DNA of 64,000 nt from Candidatus Jordarchaeales archaeon (GCA_038889235.1 JAWAHN010000003.1:239703-303702); one strand, 5' to 3'; shown: positions 8,283-17,291, counted from the first letter of the stretch. The notes: generated from the letters alone by a model not told the origin. Made by a program: numbers and translations.

Positions 8283-8907
8283 GCGACACCTGTGTTTCGA
8301 GGAGCTTCTCGGCAACCTCTAACTCCTCCCTGGTATTCACGTTTACCGCAAACTCCTTGAAGCTTGACTTGAAATAGCACTCTTCAAGCACCCCCCCAGA
8401 CGCCAACTTTACGCCGTCGACCACGTTAACCCCGGATGGAACGAAGTCCTCTCCGTCTATTTTCATGACCAAGGTGGGCTTCAATCCTAAGCTAACTACG
8501 AGCTGTAGGGGGACGACCGCTACAAGCGACGACTTACCACATGTAAAGAAGTAGTCGACTACAGCGTCGAGCAGCGCCTCTCTGAGCAGGGGCATGTCTG
8601 CCGGGCACACTAGTATAACCTGAGACTTTATCTGAGCGGCAGCATACCTGAGGTCTTCAACGTATCCAGCCCCCGGGGTTTGCACAAGCTGGACAGACCC
8701 CCTCCAAGCTTCCTCCAAGTGGCGTTTGGTGTTCGGAGTGTGGGGGCTCACCGCAACGTAAACTCTTTTCACCGAGACCGCTTGCCTCACGGCTGTCACC
8801 ACGTAGTCTATCATGGGTCGCCCCTTAAGCCGAGCCATGGGCTTCTCCGCCACGCCAAACCTCGACCCAATTCCTCCAGCCATTATTAACCCGTCGACTT
8901 TACGCAA
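8269..8907 (-). CDS. cobY: Adenosylcobinamide-phosphate guanylyltransferase, archaeal CobY
   Basis: The protein is 212 residues from a TTG that overlaps the cobS stop region, with a GGTGG site upstream. The N-terminus LIMAGGIGSRFG is the nucleotide-binding loop of the NTP-transferase fold, followed by EKPMARLKGRPM. CPADMPLL near residue 100 carries the metal-binding aspartate. CobY is the non-orthologous archaeal replacement of bacterial CobU and makes adenosylcobinamide-GDP. It is the last gene of the btu/cob operon, so context makes CobY much more likely than a molybdopterin MobA-type enzyme. Confidence 0.88.
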   Translation of the reverse strand: MRKVDGLIMAGGIGSRFGVAEKPMARLKGRPMIDYVVTAVRQAVSVKRVYVAVSPHTPNTKRHLEEAWRGSVQLVQTPGAGYVEDLRYAAAQIKSQVILVCPADMPLLREALLDAVVDYFFTCGKSSLVAVVPLQLVVSLGLKPTLVMKIDGEDFVPSGVNVVDGVKLASGGVLEECYFKSSFKEFAVNVNTREELEVAEKLLETQVSLSVL

Positions 8908-9685
8908 GTGTAACCACCAACACCGTTATGAGTAGGGGGATTCTCGAAAGCTCACGGCAAGCCCCCAGAGCGTCTCCGGTCACGCAGCCGAAAACCCTGT
9001 TCGACAGATATGCCACAGCCAGCCCCACCGCAACGCTCACCGCAAGCGAGAGGGGTATGAGGGGGGCGAGCTCGTATGATGTGGAAAGGCTCAAAAGGTG
9101 CGCCGACGCGGCGAAGAGAAGGGATGCTAGTGCTACTGAGATGGCTAGGGAGGCTAACAGATCCTTCCAGCTGACGTTTTCAGCGAAAAAGCTTCCAAGA
9201 CCCGATCCACTGGGCTTCCCCGCGCATGCGCAAGCGAGCATCGAGTTCGTGCAAGCCAGCTCGACAATGAACGCTGAAAGCAAAGCGTAAACCCACGGTA
9301 TACTACTATAGAGTGCAAGGGAGGACACGGTGACCAGTAGGGCTACAGCTACTCCGCCCGCACCCACATGCACGTCCTTCATCGCTCTCAGCTTCTCCTC
9401 CCTGCCTCCGACAGCCGTTAACCCGTCTCCGAAGTCGACAAGACCATCCATGTGCAAGAACCCGTTGAAGACATTTACAACCAGGAGTGTCAGGGCGGCT
9501 GAGGGCAGAGGGGGGAGCAGAAGACCGGTAACTGTTAATGTTGCGCCGGCTAGGAGACCGTAAAAGGCTCCAACCACAGAGGTTAAGGCGAGGTAGCCGG
9601 CCGCCTTATCAAGCGAGCCCGTGTGCTTCAGAGGGATTACGGTGAAGAAGGAGAAGAGTAGTTTTAGGGAGTTCCAGGCGCCCAT
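8900..9685 (-). CDS. cobS: Adenosylcobinamide-GDP ribazoletransferase (cobalamin synthase)
   Basis: About 261 residues from the ATG at 9685 (an in-frame GTG at 9694 is the alternative). It is a multi-spanning membrane protein. The segment NGFLHMDGLVDFGDGLTAVGG near residue 75 carries the acidic metal-binding residues of the CobS family. CobS joins adenosylcobinamide-GDP to alpha-ribazole or its phosphate, the last step of B12 assembly. The gene starts just after cbiS and overlaps cobY by 8 bp. Confidence 0.92.
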   Translation of the reverse strand: MGAWNSLKLLFSFFTVIPLKHTGSLDKAAGYLALTSVVGAFYGLLAGATLTVTGLLLPPLPSAALTLLVVNVFNGFLHMDGLVDFGDGLTAVGGREEKLRAMKDVHVGAGGVAVALLVTVSSLALYSSIPWVYALLSAFIVELACTNSMLACACAGKPSGSGLGSFFAENVSWKDLLASLAISVALASLLFAASAHLLSLSTSYELAPLIPLSLAVSVAVGLAVAYLSNRVFGCVTGDALGACRELSRIPLLITVLVVTLA

Positions 9686-9695
9686 GCGATGCACC

Positions 9696-10778
9696 TTACC
9701 TCTCAGAGTATATTTTCGACATCACACCGCCGACGAGAGACGCCACCACGTCGTCTAGGAACGGGCCTAGCAACGAGATAATGCCGGGCTTCTTTCTGTC
9801 ATACCTAACGTAGTTGAAAACCCCCCTAGCCCCTGCGATGTAGTCTGCTATGGCCATTCCTATCATCTCGTCCGCTAAAAGGTGCACGGCGTCCCTTCTA
9901 AACTCTTCAGCGCTCAATCCGTGTATCAGCCCACTACCTCCCAAGTCTTCTAAGTGGACAGCCGAGGCGACCAGAGCGTTAATGTTCACGTCTCCGGCCA
10001 GCTTGCCCAGCTCTTCCACGAACCGCTTCCTCACCTCTTCAGTGCTCATCTCGGAGTGGGGGACGTGGAGGGCGAGCGCGGCTTCAGCCATGTCCTCCAC
10101 TGTCACCCCACGCTCCCTCAACTTTTCTATGAAACTCCTACTTCTCACCTCTCCAGCCTTAAGAAGAGACTCTGTTAAGGCGTCCCTGACAGCACGGGAT
10201 ATCAAGGCGCCGGCGGTGGTCGCGGTTCCAGTGTACCTTAACCCGTTGCTTCTGTCGGGGCACGCGACTACAACAGCGTCCGTCGAGGTTCCCCCTGCGT
10301 CGAAGCCGAGGCTCCTTAGGGCGAGGCATTTGGCTTCCGTCACCGTGATAACTGCGTTGACGAGGCCCTCGTCGGTAAGCGCACTGTTAATGAAGACGAC
10401 GATGTTAATCGTTCCAGCCGCTTGAGCACTACTTCTAGCGGGGGGGCTGCCGGCTACCAGGGCGTTTGAGGTTCCAGCGGTCACAACAGCGGTCACGCTC
10501 AAACCGTTAGCGGAGTAGTTTTTAACAGTGAGTACCTCTTTCACTTTCGCCGCGGTCATTAAGCCGGCAAGCCTACCCTTCAAGTTCAACTTTCTGATTG
10601 CGGCGCGCAAGTCTTCCTCCGGCGTTTCGGAGGAGTAGTCAATGGGAACCTGAACTATTAGTGCTCCATTGATCCTCGTTATTCCAGGTTCGAGGACCGC
10701 GGAGCTTATAGCCCTACTCTCCTCCGGGAAAACTATCAAGGCGCACTTTTCGTCCGGGAAGCTCACACTCAAATCCAC
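9696..10778 (-). CDS. cbiS: CbiS: adenosylcobinamide amidohydrolase (CbiZ) fused to alpha-ribazole-phosphate phosphatase (CobZ)
   Basis: The 360-residue protein has two domains. Residues ~1-205 are CbiZ-like: TAGTSNALVAG, AGTINIVVFIN, VTEAKCLAL and the GTSTDAVVVA segment. CbiZ cleaves the aminopropanol arm of adenosylcobinamide, giving cobyric acid for re-use. Residues ~210-360 resemble the PgpA-like CobZ phosphatase, with ADYIAGARGVFNYVRYD and LLGPFLDDVVASLVGG as the conserved end. CobZ dephosphorylates alpha-ribazole phosphate. A two-domain enzyme of this composition, CbiS, is known from Methanopyrus kandleri. The GTG start has a GAGGTGAGA site. The gene lies 4 bp after cbiB. Confidence 0.87.
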   Translation of the reverse strand: MDLSVSFPDEKCALIVFPEESRAISSAVLEPGITRINGALIVQVPIDYSSETPEEDLRAAIRKLNLKGRLAGLMTAAKVKEVLTVKNYSANGLSVTAVVTAGTSNALVAGSPPARSSAQAAGTINIVVFINSALTDEGLVNAVITVTEAKCLALRSLGFDAGGTSTDAVVVACPDRSNGLRYTGTATTAGALISRAVRDALTESLLKAGEVRSRSFIEKLRERGVTVEDMAEAALALHVPHSEMSTEEVRKRFVEELGKLAGDVNINALVASAVHLEDLGGSGLIHGLSAEEFRRDAVHLLADEMIGMAIADYIAGARGVFNYVRYDRKKPGIISLLGPFLDDVVASLVGGVMSKIYSER

Positions 10779-10782
10779 TCTC

Positions 10783-11784
10783 TCACCTCAGCAAGCTTAT
10801 GAGCATAACCACGAGGCTCTCCAAATAGCCCTGCACGGCGAAACCAGCGGCCAGCGATATGGGGGATAAGGTGAAGTAGAAGAGGATGCATGCGAGACGC
10901 ATTATCTTCACTGATGTCAACGCTTCCTTTACCCCAGGGTACTGGTACTCCGCTCCTAGGACGTGTTTCCCCCTCTTCTCCAATCGGACTCTAAGCGCTC
11001 CGGCTACCGCGGACATAGGCCACCCACCGTTGGGGCTCTCGGTCTTACCGTGATCTCTCAGAGCGATTCTAACACAGTTCCTCCAATCGGCTTTGAGGAG
11101 CATGGATGCAAGGACTATGAAGGGCAGGGAGATCCTCGCTGGCACAAAGTTTAGCGCGTCGTCAAGCCTAGCAGAAGCCCACCCGACGTTTATGTGAAAG
11201 TCGTCTTTGTACCCGACCGTGGAGTCGAGGGTGTTTACCACCCTGTAGAACACCGCTCCTGGGACACCTGCCAAAACAAAGAAGAAGACCGGGGCGCAGA
11301 ACCCGTCAACTATGCTTTCAGAAGTACTTTCGACCGCGGCTGAAAGGATGAGGGGGCCGTCAAGGTTGCTCACGTCGCGTCCAACTATTCGCGAAACGTA
11401 AAACCTTGCTCCCGGGATGTCGCCCTCCGCCACCTTCAATATCACCGGTTTAGCGTGTTGCTCCATGTCCCTTATCGCGAACGAGAGTTTTAGAATATAG
11501 GCCGAGGCTAGAACCCAGGCAGCCTTACCTAGAAGTGACTTCACAAGTGAGAGGAGTAGCACGGTGAGAGATGAGAAGAGGAGTGGCAGGAGAAGCGCTA
11601 GGGCGGCGCCTGCAAGCCTTTCGACGGAACGGTTTCCCCTAGGTATTCTGGCGTCAATCCACGAAGCTAGGACGCCTGCCCAGTGCGTTGGGTGTATGGC
11701 CCTGGGTGGCTCGCCGAAAAACAAGTCGATCACCAAGGCTAAAGCTACTATGGATGCGAGGTAGAAGCATTCTGGCGGCTCCAC
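10783..11784 (-). CDS. cbiB: Adenosylcobinamide-phosphate synthase (CbiB)
   Basis: The protein is 333 residues and starts at GTG behind a GGAGG site. It is a membrane protein; DLFFGEPPRAIHPTHWAG at residues ~20-37 is the CbiB family signature. VNTLDSTVGYKDD (~185), ESPNGGWPMSAVAGAL (~255) and GAEYQYPGVKEA are further family blocks. CbiB joins (R)-1-amino-2-propanol phosphate, made by CobD, to cobyric acid. It sits between cobD and cbiS in the salvage operon. Confidence 0.93.
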   Translation of the reverse strand: MEPPECFYLASIVALALVIDLFFGEPPRAIHPTHWAGVLASWIDARIPRGNRSVERLAGAALALLLPLLFSSLTVLLLSLVKSLLGKAAWVLASAYILKLSFAIRDMEQHAKPVILKVAEGDIPGARFYVSRIVGRDVSNLDGPLILSAAVESTSESIVDGFCAPVFFFVLAGVPGAVFYRVVNTLDSTVGYKDDFHINVGWASARLDDALNFVPARISLPFIVLASMLLKADWRNCVRIALRDHGKTESPNGGWPMSAVAGALRVRLEKRGKHVLGAEYQYPGVKEALTSVKIMRLACILFYFTLSPISLAAGFAVQGYLESLVVMLISLLR

Positions 11785-11801
11785 GCCTAGAACGCCTCCA
11801 G

Positions 11802-12947
11802 CTAAGCTGTCTCCACCTTAAACGCAGCCGCCTGCCTCCGTATACCGTCAGACAGGTTTTTTAAGGCTTCTATGAGAGCGTCGTTCGCCTCTCTCTCCTT
11901 GACGCCAACCCTGATGAACCAAGAGTACTCCTCGCCGAAGGAGCTGCAGTCCCTGACCAGTATCTTGTTTTTAAGCAGCATCGCTTTAACTGTCGTCGCA
12001 TTGACACCCAACTCCTTCACCTTGACAAACAGGAAGTTTGCATCGGGCCTGAAAACAGTGTAGCCGGGAATCTTTGAAACACACTGGTAGAGTCTGTTCT
12101 TCTCACACTCGACGACGCTCACAGTTCTCTCCAGGTACGAGTCACAGTTCCTAAGGAGTTCGACTGCCACAAGCTGCTCGATCACCCCAACCCCCCACGA
12201 GATGCGGAACCTGTCTATGTAGTCTATGAGGCTGCGCCCGCCCACCCCATAACCCACCCTGAGCCCAGGTATGCTAAAGATCTTCGTCAAAGAGCGGGCG
12301 ACGAAAAGGTTTTCGTGTCCTTCCACTTCGTGGAGGCAGGTTGAACGCCTCCCCTCTCTTAGAAAGTCCATGAACGCCTCATCAATGAACACAAGGATTC
12401 CCTTCGCCTCGCACTCCTCCACTACTTCGAGGACCTTCTTTTTCGGCTCAAGCCTGCTCGTCGGGTTATTAGGGTTGCAGAGGAAAACCGCCCTAACATC
12501 TGAGCCGAGCCGCTCGAAAAGAGCGTCAGTGTCAAGAGCGAACTCGTGCTCCTCGCTGAGCGGAACTTCTTCGACGACGCCTCCAGCGAGACGGCAGTAA
12601 TATGCGTACTCGCTGTACGTCGGTTGCTCAACCAACACGCGGTCACCCGGCTCCAAGAACGCTTCTGCGAAAGCTTTTATGAGCTCAGTTGAGCCGCAGC
12701 CGACCGCGATAAGGTCCTCGGCGACACCAATGAAGAGTGAAAGCTCAGATTTTAGGAGACTGCACGAGTCGTCGGGGTAACAGGAAATCTTGTCCAAGCT
12801 GTTCATAACAGCCTTCACGACGTCCACAGGGGGACCCAGAGGGTTAAGGCTGCAGCTGAAATCGAGCACGTCGCCACCATACCTCCAAGCGTCTCCTCCG
12901 TGGCGCGGCCTCTCTATGCCAGCCAGCCACTTTTTGGCGTAAGTCAG
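11802..12947 (-). CDS. cobD: L-threonine-O-3-phosphate decarboxylase CobD (aminotransferase fold), probable CTG start
   Basis: This is a fold-type I PLP protein. The Schiff-base lysine is in VARSLTKIFSIPGLRVGYG, with FLCNPNNPTSRLEP and FIDEAFMDF before it. The first ATG/GTG/TTG in frame is the GTG at 12869, but the conserved N-terminal motif RPRHGGDAWRYGG lies upstream of it in the same frame. The open frame reaches a CTG at 12945-12947 that overlaps the btuD stop as CTGA, with a GGTGAG site five bases before it. I therefore annotate 381 residues from CTG. CobD supplies aminopropanol phosphate for CbiB. Histidinol-phosphate aminotransferase is the usual misannotation; operon context favours CobD. 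Confidence 0.85.
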   Translation of the reverse strand: MTYAKKWLAGIERPRHGGDAWRYGGDVLDFSCSLNPLGPPVDVVKAVMNSLDKISCYPDDSCSLLKSELSLFIGVAEDLIAVGCGSTELIKAFAEAFLEPGDRVLVEQPTYSEYAYYCRLAGGVVEEVPLSEEHEFALDTDALFERLGSDVRAVFLCNPNNPTSRLEPKKKVLEVVEECEAKGILVFIDEAFMDFLREGRRSTCLHEVEGHENLFVARSLTKIFSIPGLRVGYGVGGRSLIDYIDRFRISWGVGVIEQLVAVELLRNCDSYLERTVSVVECEKNRLYQCVSKIPGYTVFRPDANFLFVKVKELGVNATTVKAMLLKNKILVRDCSSFGEEYSWFIRVGVKEREANDALIEALKNLSDGIRRQAAAFKVETA

Positions 12948-13765
12948 CCGTCCTCACCCCTGTCAACGGTGGCCACGGGGATGACGACCAACCCAACGCC
13001 GGGAACCTTTTGGACGAAAGCCCTCACACCGTAGACGTCCTCTATGAGCTCCTCGCTGATAACCTCTTCGGGGCTGCCGCAAGCCACAATTCTCCCCTTC
13101 TTTAACACGACGAGTTTGTCGCAGTACCTCGCCGCTAAGCTGAGCTGGTGCATGGCGGCTATTATAGTCACCCCTTCGTCGGCCAGCTTTCTAAGCATCT
13201 CCATTATTTCGAGCTGGAACCCTATGTCGAGGTATGCTACGGGCTCGTCCACCAGCAGTATTCTAGCCTCCTGGGCAAGCGCTCTGGCGAGCATTACGCG
13301 CTGTTTCTCGCCACTGCTCAGCTCCTCAAGCTTTCTGTTAGCGAAGCGCGAGACTTTCATGCGCTCCATCGCCTTCACTGCGACCTCCTCGTCGCGCTCG
13401 TCCTCCCACCAAACCCCACTAACGTGGGGGTGTCTCCCGAGCAGTACGACGTCCACAACGGGGAGACTTACGTTCGCCGGAAACTCGGATGGGACGAAAG
13501 CACAGACGCGTGCAACATCCAAGGGGGACATTTTGCGCATTTCGCGCCCCTCAAGCATTATGACGCCGCCATGCGGGGTGAGAACCCGGCTGAGGCACTT
13601 TAGCAGGGTGGTTTTACCGGATCCGTTCGGGCCGACGAGCCCGACGAACTCTCCCCTTCTAACCTCGAATGTCAACCCGTCAAGCGCGCTCACAGAATTA
13701 TACCTGTACGAGAGGCCCTCAACGCTTATGACGACTTTTGGTTCACAATTTACCTCACATTCCAT
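12944..13765 (-). CDS. btuD: Corrinoid ABC transporter ATP-binding protein
   Basis: The protein is 273 residues. Walker A is GPNGSGKTT (~residue 43), the Q-loop region follows, the ABC signature is ELSSGEKQR (~146), Walker B is RILLVDEPVAYLD (~167), and the switch histidine is in AAMHQLSL. It belongs to the iron-siderophore/B12 importer subfamily. It overlaps the start of the permease gene upstream by 11 bp and ends in a CTGA overlap with cobD. Surrounding B12 genes mark corrinoid as the substrate, not siderophore. Confidence 0.92.
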   Translation of the reverse strand: MECEVNCEPKVVISVEGLSYRYNSVSALDGLTFEVRRGEFVGLVGPNGSGKTTLLKCLSRVLTPHGGVIMLEGREMRKMSPLDVARVCAFVPSEFPANVSLPVVDVVLLGRHPHVSGVWWEDERDEEVAVKAMERMKVSRFANRKLEELSSGEKQRVMLARALAQEARILLVDEPVAYLDIGFQLEIMEMLRKLADEGVTIIAAMHQLSLAARYCDKLVVLKKGRIVACGSPEEVISEELIEDVYGVRAFVQKVPGVGLVVIPVATVDRGEDG

Positions 13766-14819
13766 ATTTTCTCCCCTTCTTTATTAAGAGATAAGCGAAA
13801 AAAGGTATTCCGACGAAGGAGGTTATCACGCCTATAGGCAGCTCAACGGGCTTCATGGCAACCCTCGCAAGTATATCTGCGGCCAAGAGGAGGTTTGCCC
13901 CAGAAATGGAAGATAGGGGGAGGAGGAGTCTGTGGTCGTTTCCCAAGGACAGCCTTATCATGTGGGGGATGACGAGGCCCACGAAGCCTATTATCCCGGT
14001 GAAGGCTACGCACACGCTCGCCAGTAGGGCTGCGACGACCATCATCCCCCTTCTGAAGAGCTTAACGTTGACGCCCATCTGCGCCGCTTGCTCGTCCCCA
14101 AGCATGAAGACATTGAAGGTCCTCGCCAGCAGTAAGCAGACGAGTATGAGGGAAACTACTGTGGGGGCGAGAACATATACTTCATCCCACTTCGTGTACG
14201 CGACGCTCCCATAAATCCAGAAGAGAACACCGTGAAGCTCCTTATCACTTGTAACTATTATCAGCGTGGTCATCGATGAGAATGCAACCCCAACTATAAC
14301 TCCGCCAAGGACGAAGCTCAGCGGCGTCTCGCCTGAAGCCCTATAGATGAGGAAGGTGATCGTGAAAGCTGTCAGGCCGCCGGCGAAAGCGGCAACAGAG
14401 AGGGAGACAGACTGGGCGACACCCGTAAGCCACGAGGTCAGCAGGAAGAGAACGGCGCCGAAGGCAGCGCCAGACGAAACCCCACTAATGTAGGGGTCGA
14501 CGAGCGGGTTCCTCACAAGAGCCTGCATTATCGTTCCAGAAACAGCCAAGCCGGAGCCGACGAGAATAGCCGTGATAGTCCTCGGGATCCTAGAATAGTA
14601 TAGTATGGAGTCAAGGGATAGGTCTACGCCGGGCGGCAACAAGCTGCCACTAATAGGTCCACCGAAAATAATAAGCCGGTGGAGAGAGGCGAGAACATCC
14701 CACAGGCTGGCCTCCTTCAACCCAAAAACAAGGGACGAAAGAGAGAGAACGAAAAGGACGACCAAGGAGATAACAGACAACACGATGAGAAGGAGAATCT
14801 TACGCCTAACAACACTCAA
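13755..14819 (-). CDS. btuC: Corrinoid ABC transporter permease (BtuC/FecCD family)
   Basis: The 354-residue protein has about ten hydrophobic segments. Family blocks include RIPRTITAILVGSGLAVSG near residue 75, VRNPLVDPYISGVSSGAAFG just after, and FVGLVIPHMIRLSLGNDHR near residue 285, the loop that couples to the ATPase. It forms the membrane channel for corrinoid import. It lies 12 bp after btuF and overlaps btuD. Confidence 0.92.
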   Translation of the reverse strand: MSVVRRKILLLIVLSVISLVVLFVLSLSSLVFGLKEASLWDVLASLHRLIIFGGPISGSLLPPGVDLSLDSILYYSRIPRTITAILVGSGLAVSGTIMQALVRNPLVDPYISGVSSGAAFGAVLFLLTSWLTGVAQSVSLSVAAFAGGLTAFTITFLIYRASGETPLSFVLGGVIVGVAFSSMTTLIIVTSDKELHGVLFWIYGSVAYTKWDEVYVLAPTVVSLILVCLLLARTFNVFMLGDEQAAQMGVNVKLFRRGMMVVAALLASVCVAFTGIIGFVGLVIPHMIRLSLGNDHRLLLPLSSISGANLLLAADILARVAMKPVELPIGVITSFVGIPFFAYLLIKKGRKYGM

Positions 14820-14831
14820 ATAGCAACCCTC

Positions 14832-16007
14832 CTATACGAAAAAAGAAAAAAAGAGGGGATGGCGGGCGAGACTCATAGCAGGAACAAAGCTCGGTAAACA
14901 AACGTTCTGCGAAACACAACTCGGGCAAGAAGCAGACGACGACTCCAGTATTAGCGAGGAAATGTAGTTTCTGTAGTTGCCGTCATCTATAACATGTGGA
15001 TCTGGGAATGACGCGTTGAAGATTTCTGGGAACAGTATGTGGGCTAGGAGCTCAACGGCTTCAGCAACCCTAGGCCCGGGCCTAGCGAACAGGTTGTCGG
15101 CTTGACCACGGAGGAAGAATATCTTGTTATTCTGGTAGGCTGGAGTGTTGGCGAGAGGAGTGTTAGCCATCTTATTTAGAACCTCACGGGGGTTTAGCAA
15201 CCCGTGGTGGTCCAGTATCACTATTACTTCTGGGTCACTGTAGGCTGCCTTTTCCAGATTCAGATTGTCGCTAATCCACGCTTGATTAATATTGTTGTAT
15301 ATGTTGATGCCGCCTGCCCGCGTTATGATCTCGTTAAGGAAAGTCGGGCTGCCAGTCGTCCAAAGATATCCTCCGTCGATGTCGAGCCAGACGCAGACGA
15401 GCACTTTAACTTGTTGTTGCCCTGAAATTTTTTCATTAACATAGTTTATTTTTTCTCTCATGGCGTTCACGAGTCTCTGGGCTGCTTCCACGCTTCTAGA
15501 GTTTGTGGCGGAGGCGAAGAACGAGCCGAGCTGGTGTATTGTTGACTCTATTTGCTCAAATGACTCGCCGCGGCTGAGTAGGAGGAAGGGTATCCCCTGT
15601 TCTAGGAGTTTCTCCGCTATCTTGAGTTGTGCAGACACGCCTGCGTCCAATAAGACCAAGGTTGGTTTGAGAACTATTATTGATTCTAGGCTGGGGTTCC
15701 ACCAACTTATGTTATTATAGACTTTTCCTGAGGCGATCATTGACTGAAGTTTTGGCGGGTAGTCGCAGTACTTCGTGCAGCCTACTAGGTAGTCTTCGAG
15801 CCCTAAGCCGAAGACTATCTCGGTTATAGAGGGGGCCATGGAGACGACTCTCAGTCCCGTTGGGAAGCCGGTGAACATCAGGTAGGTTGCGGTTATGGTG
15901 TTCAACTGGTTGGCTCTTTGGATGTTCAGCAACATGTATGTTGAGGTAGCGGTCATGCCGACTATGATCACTGCAATCAACAGCGCTGCTACCGAGCGGG
16001 TGTTCAC
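14832..16007 (-). CDS. btuF: Corrinoid-binding lipoprotein-like substrate-binding protein
   Basis: The 391-residue protein starts at GTG behind GGAGGAGG. Residues ~6-28 are a hydrophobic N-terminal segment that would anchor it outside the membrane. The body is a class III periplasmic-binding fold with RVVSMAPSITEIVFGLGL near residue 53, typical of BtuF. The C-terminus has a Cys-bearing stretch (SCPSCVSQNVC) that is unusual for the family, then a hydrophobic end that could be a second anchor. It is the first gene of the operon. The interrupted palindrome at 16033-16070 lies directly upstream. Confidence 0.88.
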   Translation of the reverse strand: MNTRSVAALLIAVIIVGMTATSTYMLLNIQRANQLNTITATYLMFTGFPTGLRVVSMAPSITEIVFGLGLEDYLVGCTKYCDYPPKLQSMIASGKVYNNISWWNPSLESIIVLKPTLVLLDAGVSAQLKIAEKLLEQGIPFLLLSRGESFEQIESTIHQLGSFFASATNSRSVEAAQRLVNAMREKINYVNEKISGQQQVKVLVCVWLDIDGGYLWTTGSPTFLNEIITRAGGINIYNNINQAWISDNLNLEKAAYSDPEVIVILDHHGLLNPREVLNKMANTPLANTPAYQNNKIFFLRGQADNLFARPGPRVAEAVELLAHILFPEIFNASFPDPHVIDDGNYRNYISSLILESSSASCPSCVSQNVCLPSFVPAMSLARHPLFFSFFV

Positions 16008-16032
16008 TTTAATCCTCCTCCAATAGGTTTAT

Positions 16033-16070
16033 ATAGGATAAACTATCACTTGTGGGATAAATTATCCTAT
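16033..16070. promoter_or_regulatory. 38-bp interrupted palindrome, probable operator of the B12 genes
   Basis: The outer arms ATAGGATAA (16033-16041) and TTATCCTAT (16062-16070) are perfect inverted repeats. Inside them TATC (16044-16047) and GATA (16056-16059) mirror around the same centre, 16051.5. The nested symmetry looks like a site for a dimer or tetramer of a DNA-binding protein. It lies in the ~127 bp between the divergent btuF and CobT-like genes and overlaps a plausible TATA element for btuF (ATAATTTATCC on the minus strand). A TTTAAAT at about 16093-16099 could serve the plus-strand gene. I see no cobalamin riboswitch. Confidence 0.65.
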
Positions 16071-16134
16071 TAAGGCTCGAAGACTACTTGTATTTAAATG
16101 TTGCGCGTCGAAGTGGAAGCTCCGGGTGATAAAG

Positions 16135-17241
16135 ATGGCTTGGGAAAAGGAGGTTTTGCTGGTTCATAATGAGACGGGTGCGAGGAAGTTTCTCCGAGAG
16201 CTGGAAGGTGAAGAGCCTGTTTTCGTTTGCGTTATAGGGAACACTGAGACGGCGAAGATTCCCGGGATCTCTGCCGCTGGAAGGAATCCGGAGTTGACTG
16301 ATTACACGCCCGCCGCTGACGTCGAACTTCTTTTCTATGGAGAGTGTAAGTGCATTGACGGGGTTCCGGTAACGCCTGAAGGGATTCCGACCCCAGCGCT
16401 CATCACTAGGGCGGCTTTAACTCTTTCCCAGGTGCCGGTCTTCGTCGTTAACGGTGGGGTTAGGGTTAAGCCGCTCGTCCCCTTCATTGAGCTTGGGGGT
16501 AGCCCGGGTGAGGACATAAGGACTGGGCGGGCTGTTAGAGACGCGGGGAGGGTTATTGAGAGGGCTGAGATAGCTGGGCGGAGTTTTTCGAAGGTCGCGG
16601 ACTACATTGTTGTTGGTGAAAGCGTTCCTGGAGGGACTACGACCGCTCTCGGAGTGCTGCTCGCGATGGGTGTCGACGCTAGGGGTATGGTCAGCAGCAG
16701 CATGTCTGAGAACCCCCATGGGTTGAAGGAGCGAGTCGTCGAGGAGGGGTTAAGGGCTGCCGGGGTTAAGCCGGGCGACTTGAAGGATGACCCTGTAGCG
16801 GCTGTCTCGGCTGTGGGTGACCCTATGATGGCTGCTTTTGCCGGCTTCGTAGTTGGAGCGGCGTTGAACAGGCCTGTGCTTATGGCTGGTGGTACGCAGA
16901 TGGCTGCCGTGCTCTCGGTTGTTAGGGGGCTGAAGCCCGAGGTTTTGGACAATGTAGCTATAGGAACCACTAGGTGGATAGCTCAGGATAGGACCTCGAA
17001 CATAAGGAGATTGGTGTCCCAGATATGGGATGTGCCGGTGGTTGCCGCCAACCTAGACTTCTCGGCCTCGGAGATAGAGGGGCTGAGGGCTTACGAGAAG
17101 GGAGTGGTTAAGGAGGGCGTAGGTGCAGGGGGCGCGACTATAAGCGCAGTACTCAAGACGGAGGGGAAAGTCACGTGTGACGAAGTCAGGAAGATGGTTG
17201 AAAAAGAGTACAGAAGACTGGTCGGAGGACGCGTAAAATAG
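16135..17241 (+). CDS. cobT: CobT-like nicotinate-nucleotide-dimethylbenzimidazole phosphoribosyltransferase, archaeal type
   Basis: I choose the ATG at 16135, seven bases after GGTGAT; GTG at 16126 is possible. The ~368-residue protein matches the archaeal CobT-like family: IPGISAAGRNPELTDYTPAAD near residue 43, VVGESVPGGTTTALGVLLAMG near 160, and RPVLMAGGTQMAAV near 245, which corresponds to the glycine-rich phosphate-binding region. It activates the lower-ligand base as an alpha-riboside phosphate, feeding the CobZ domain of CbiS and CobS. It is divergent from the btu/cob operon and shares the palindrome region with it. Confidence 0.88.
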   Translation: MAWEKEVLLVHNETGARKFLRELEGEEPVFVCVIGNTETAKIPGISAAGRNPELTDYTPAADVELLFYGECKCIDGVPVTPEGIPTPALITRAALTLSQVPVFVVNGGVRVKPLVPFIELGGSPGEDIRTGRAVRDAGRVIERAEIAGRSFSKVADYIVVGESVPGGTTTALGVLLAMGVDARGMVSSSMSENPHGLKERVVEEGLRAAGVKPGDLKDDPVAAVSAVGDPMMAAFAGFVVGAALNRPVLMAGGTQMAAVLSVVRGLKPEVLDNVAIGTTRWIAQDRTSNIRRLVSQIWDVPVVAANLDFSASEIEGLRAYEKGVVKEGVGAGGATISAVLKTEGKVTCDEVRKMVEKEYRRLVGGRVK

Positions 17242-17291
17242 GTGGGGTGCGAGAGGGGCTTAGAAGTCGCCGGCCTGCATGGTAAAAGGTG

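Noticed and set aside
16008-16134. Cobalamin riboswitch before btuF
   Set aside because: The region is too short and lacks the B12-box; the palindrome is the only regulatory-looking element.
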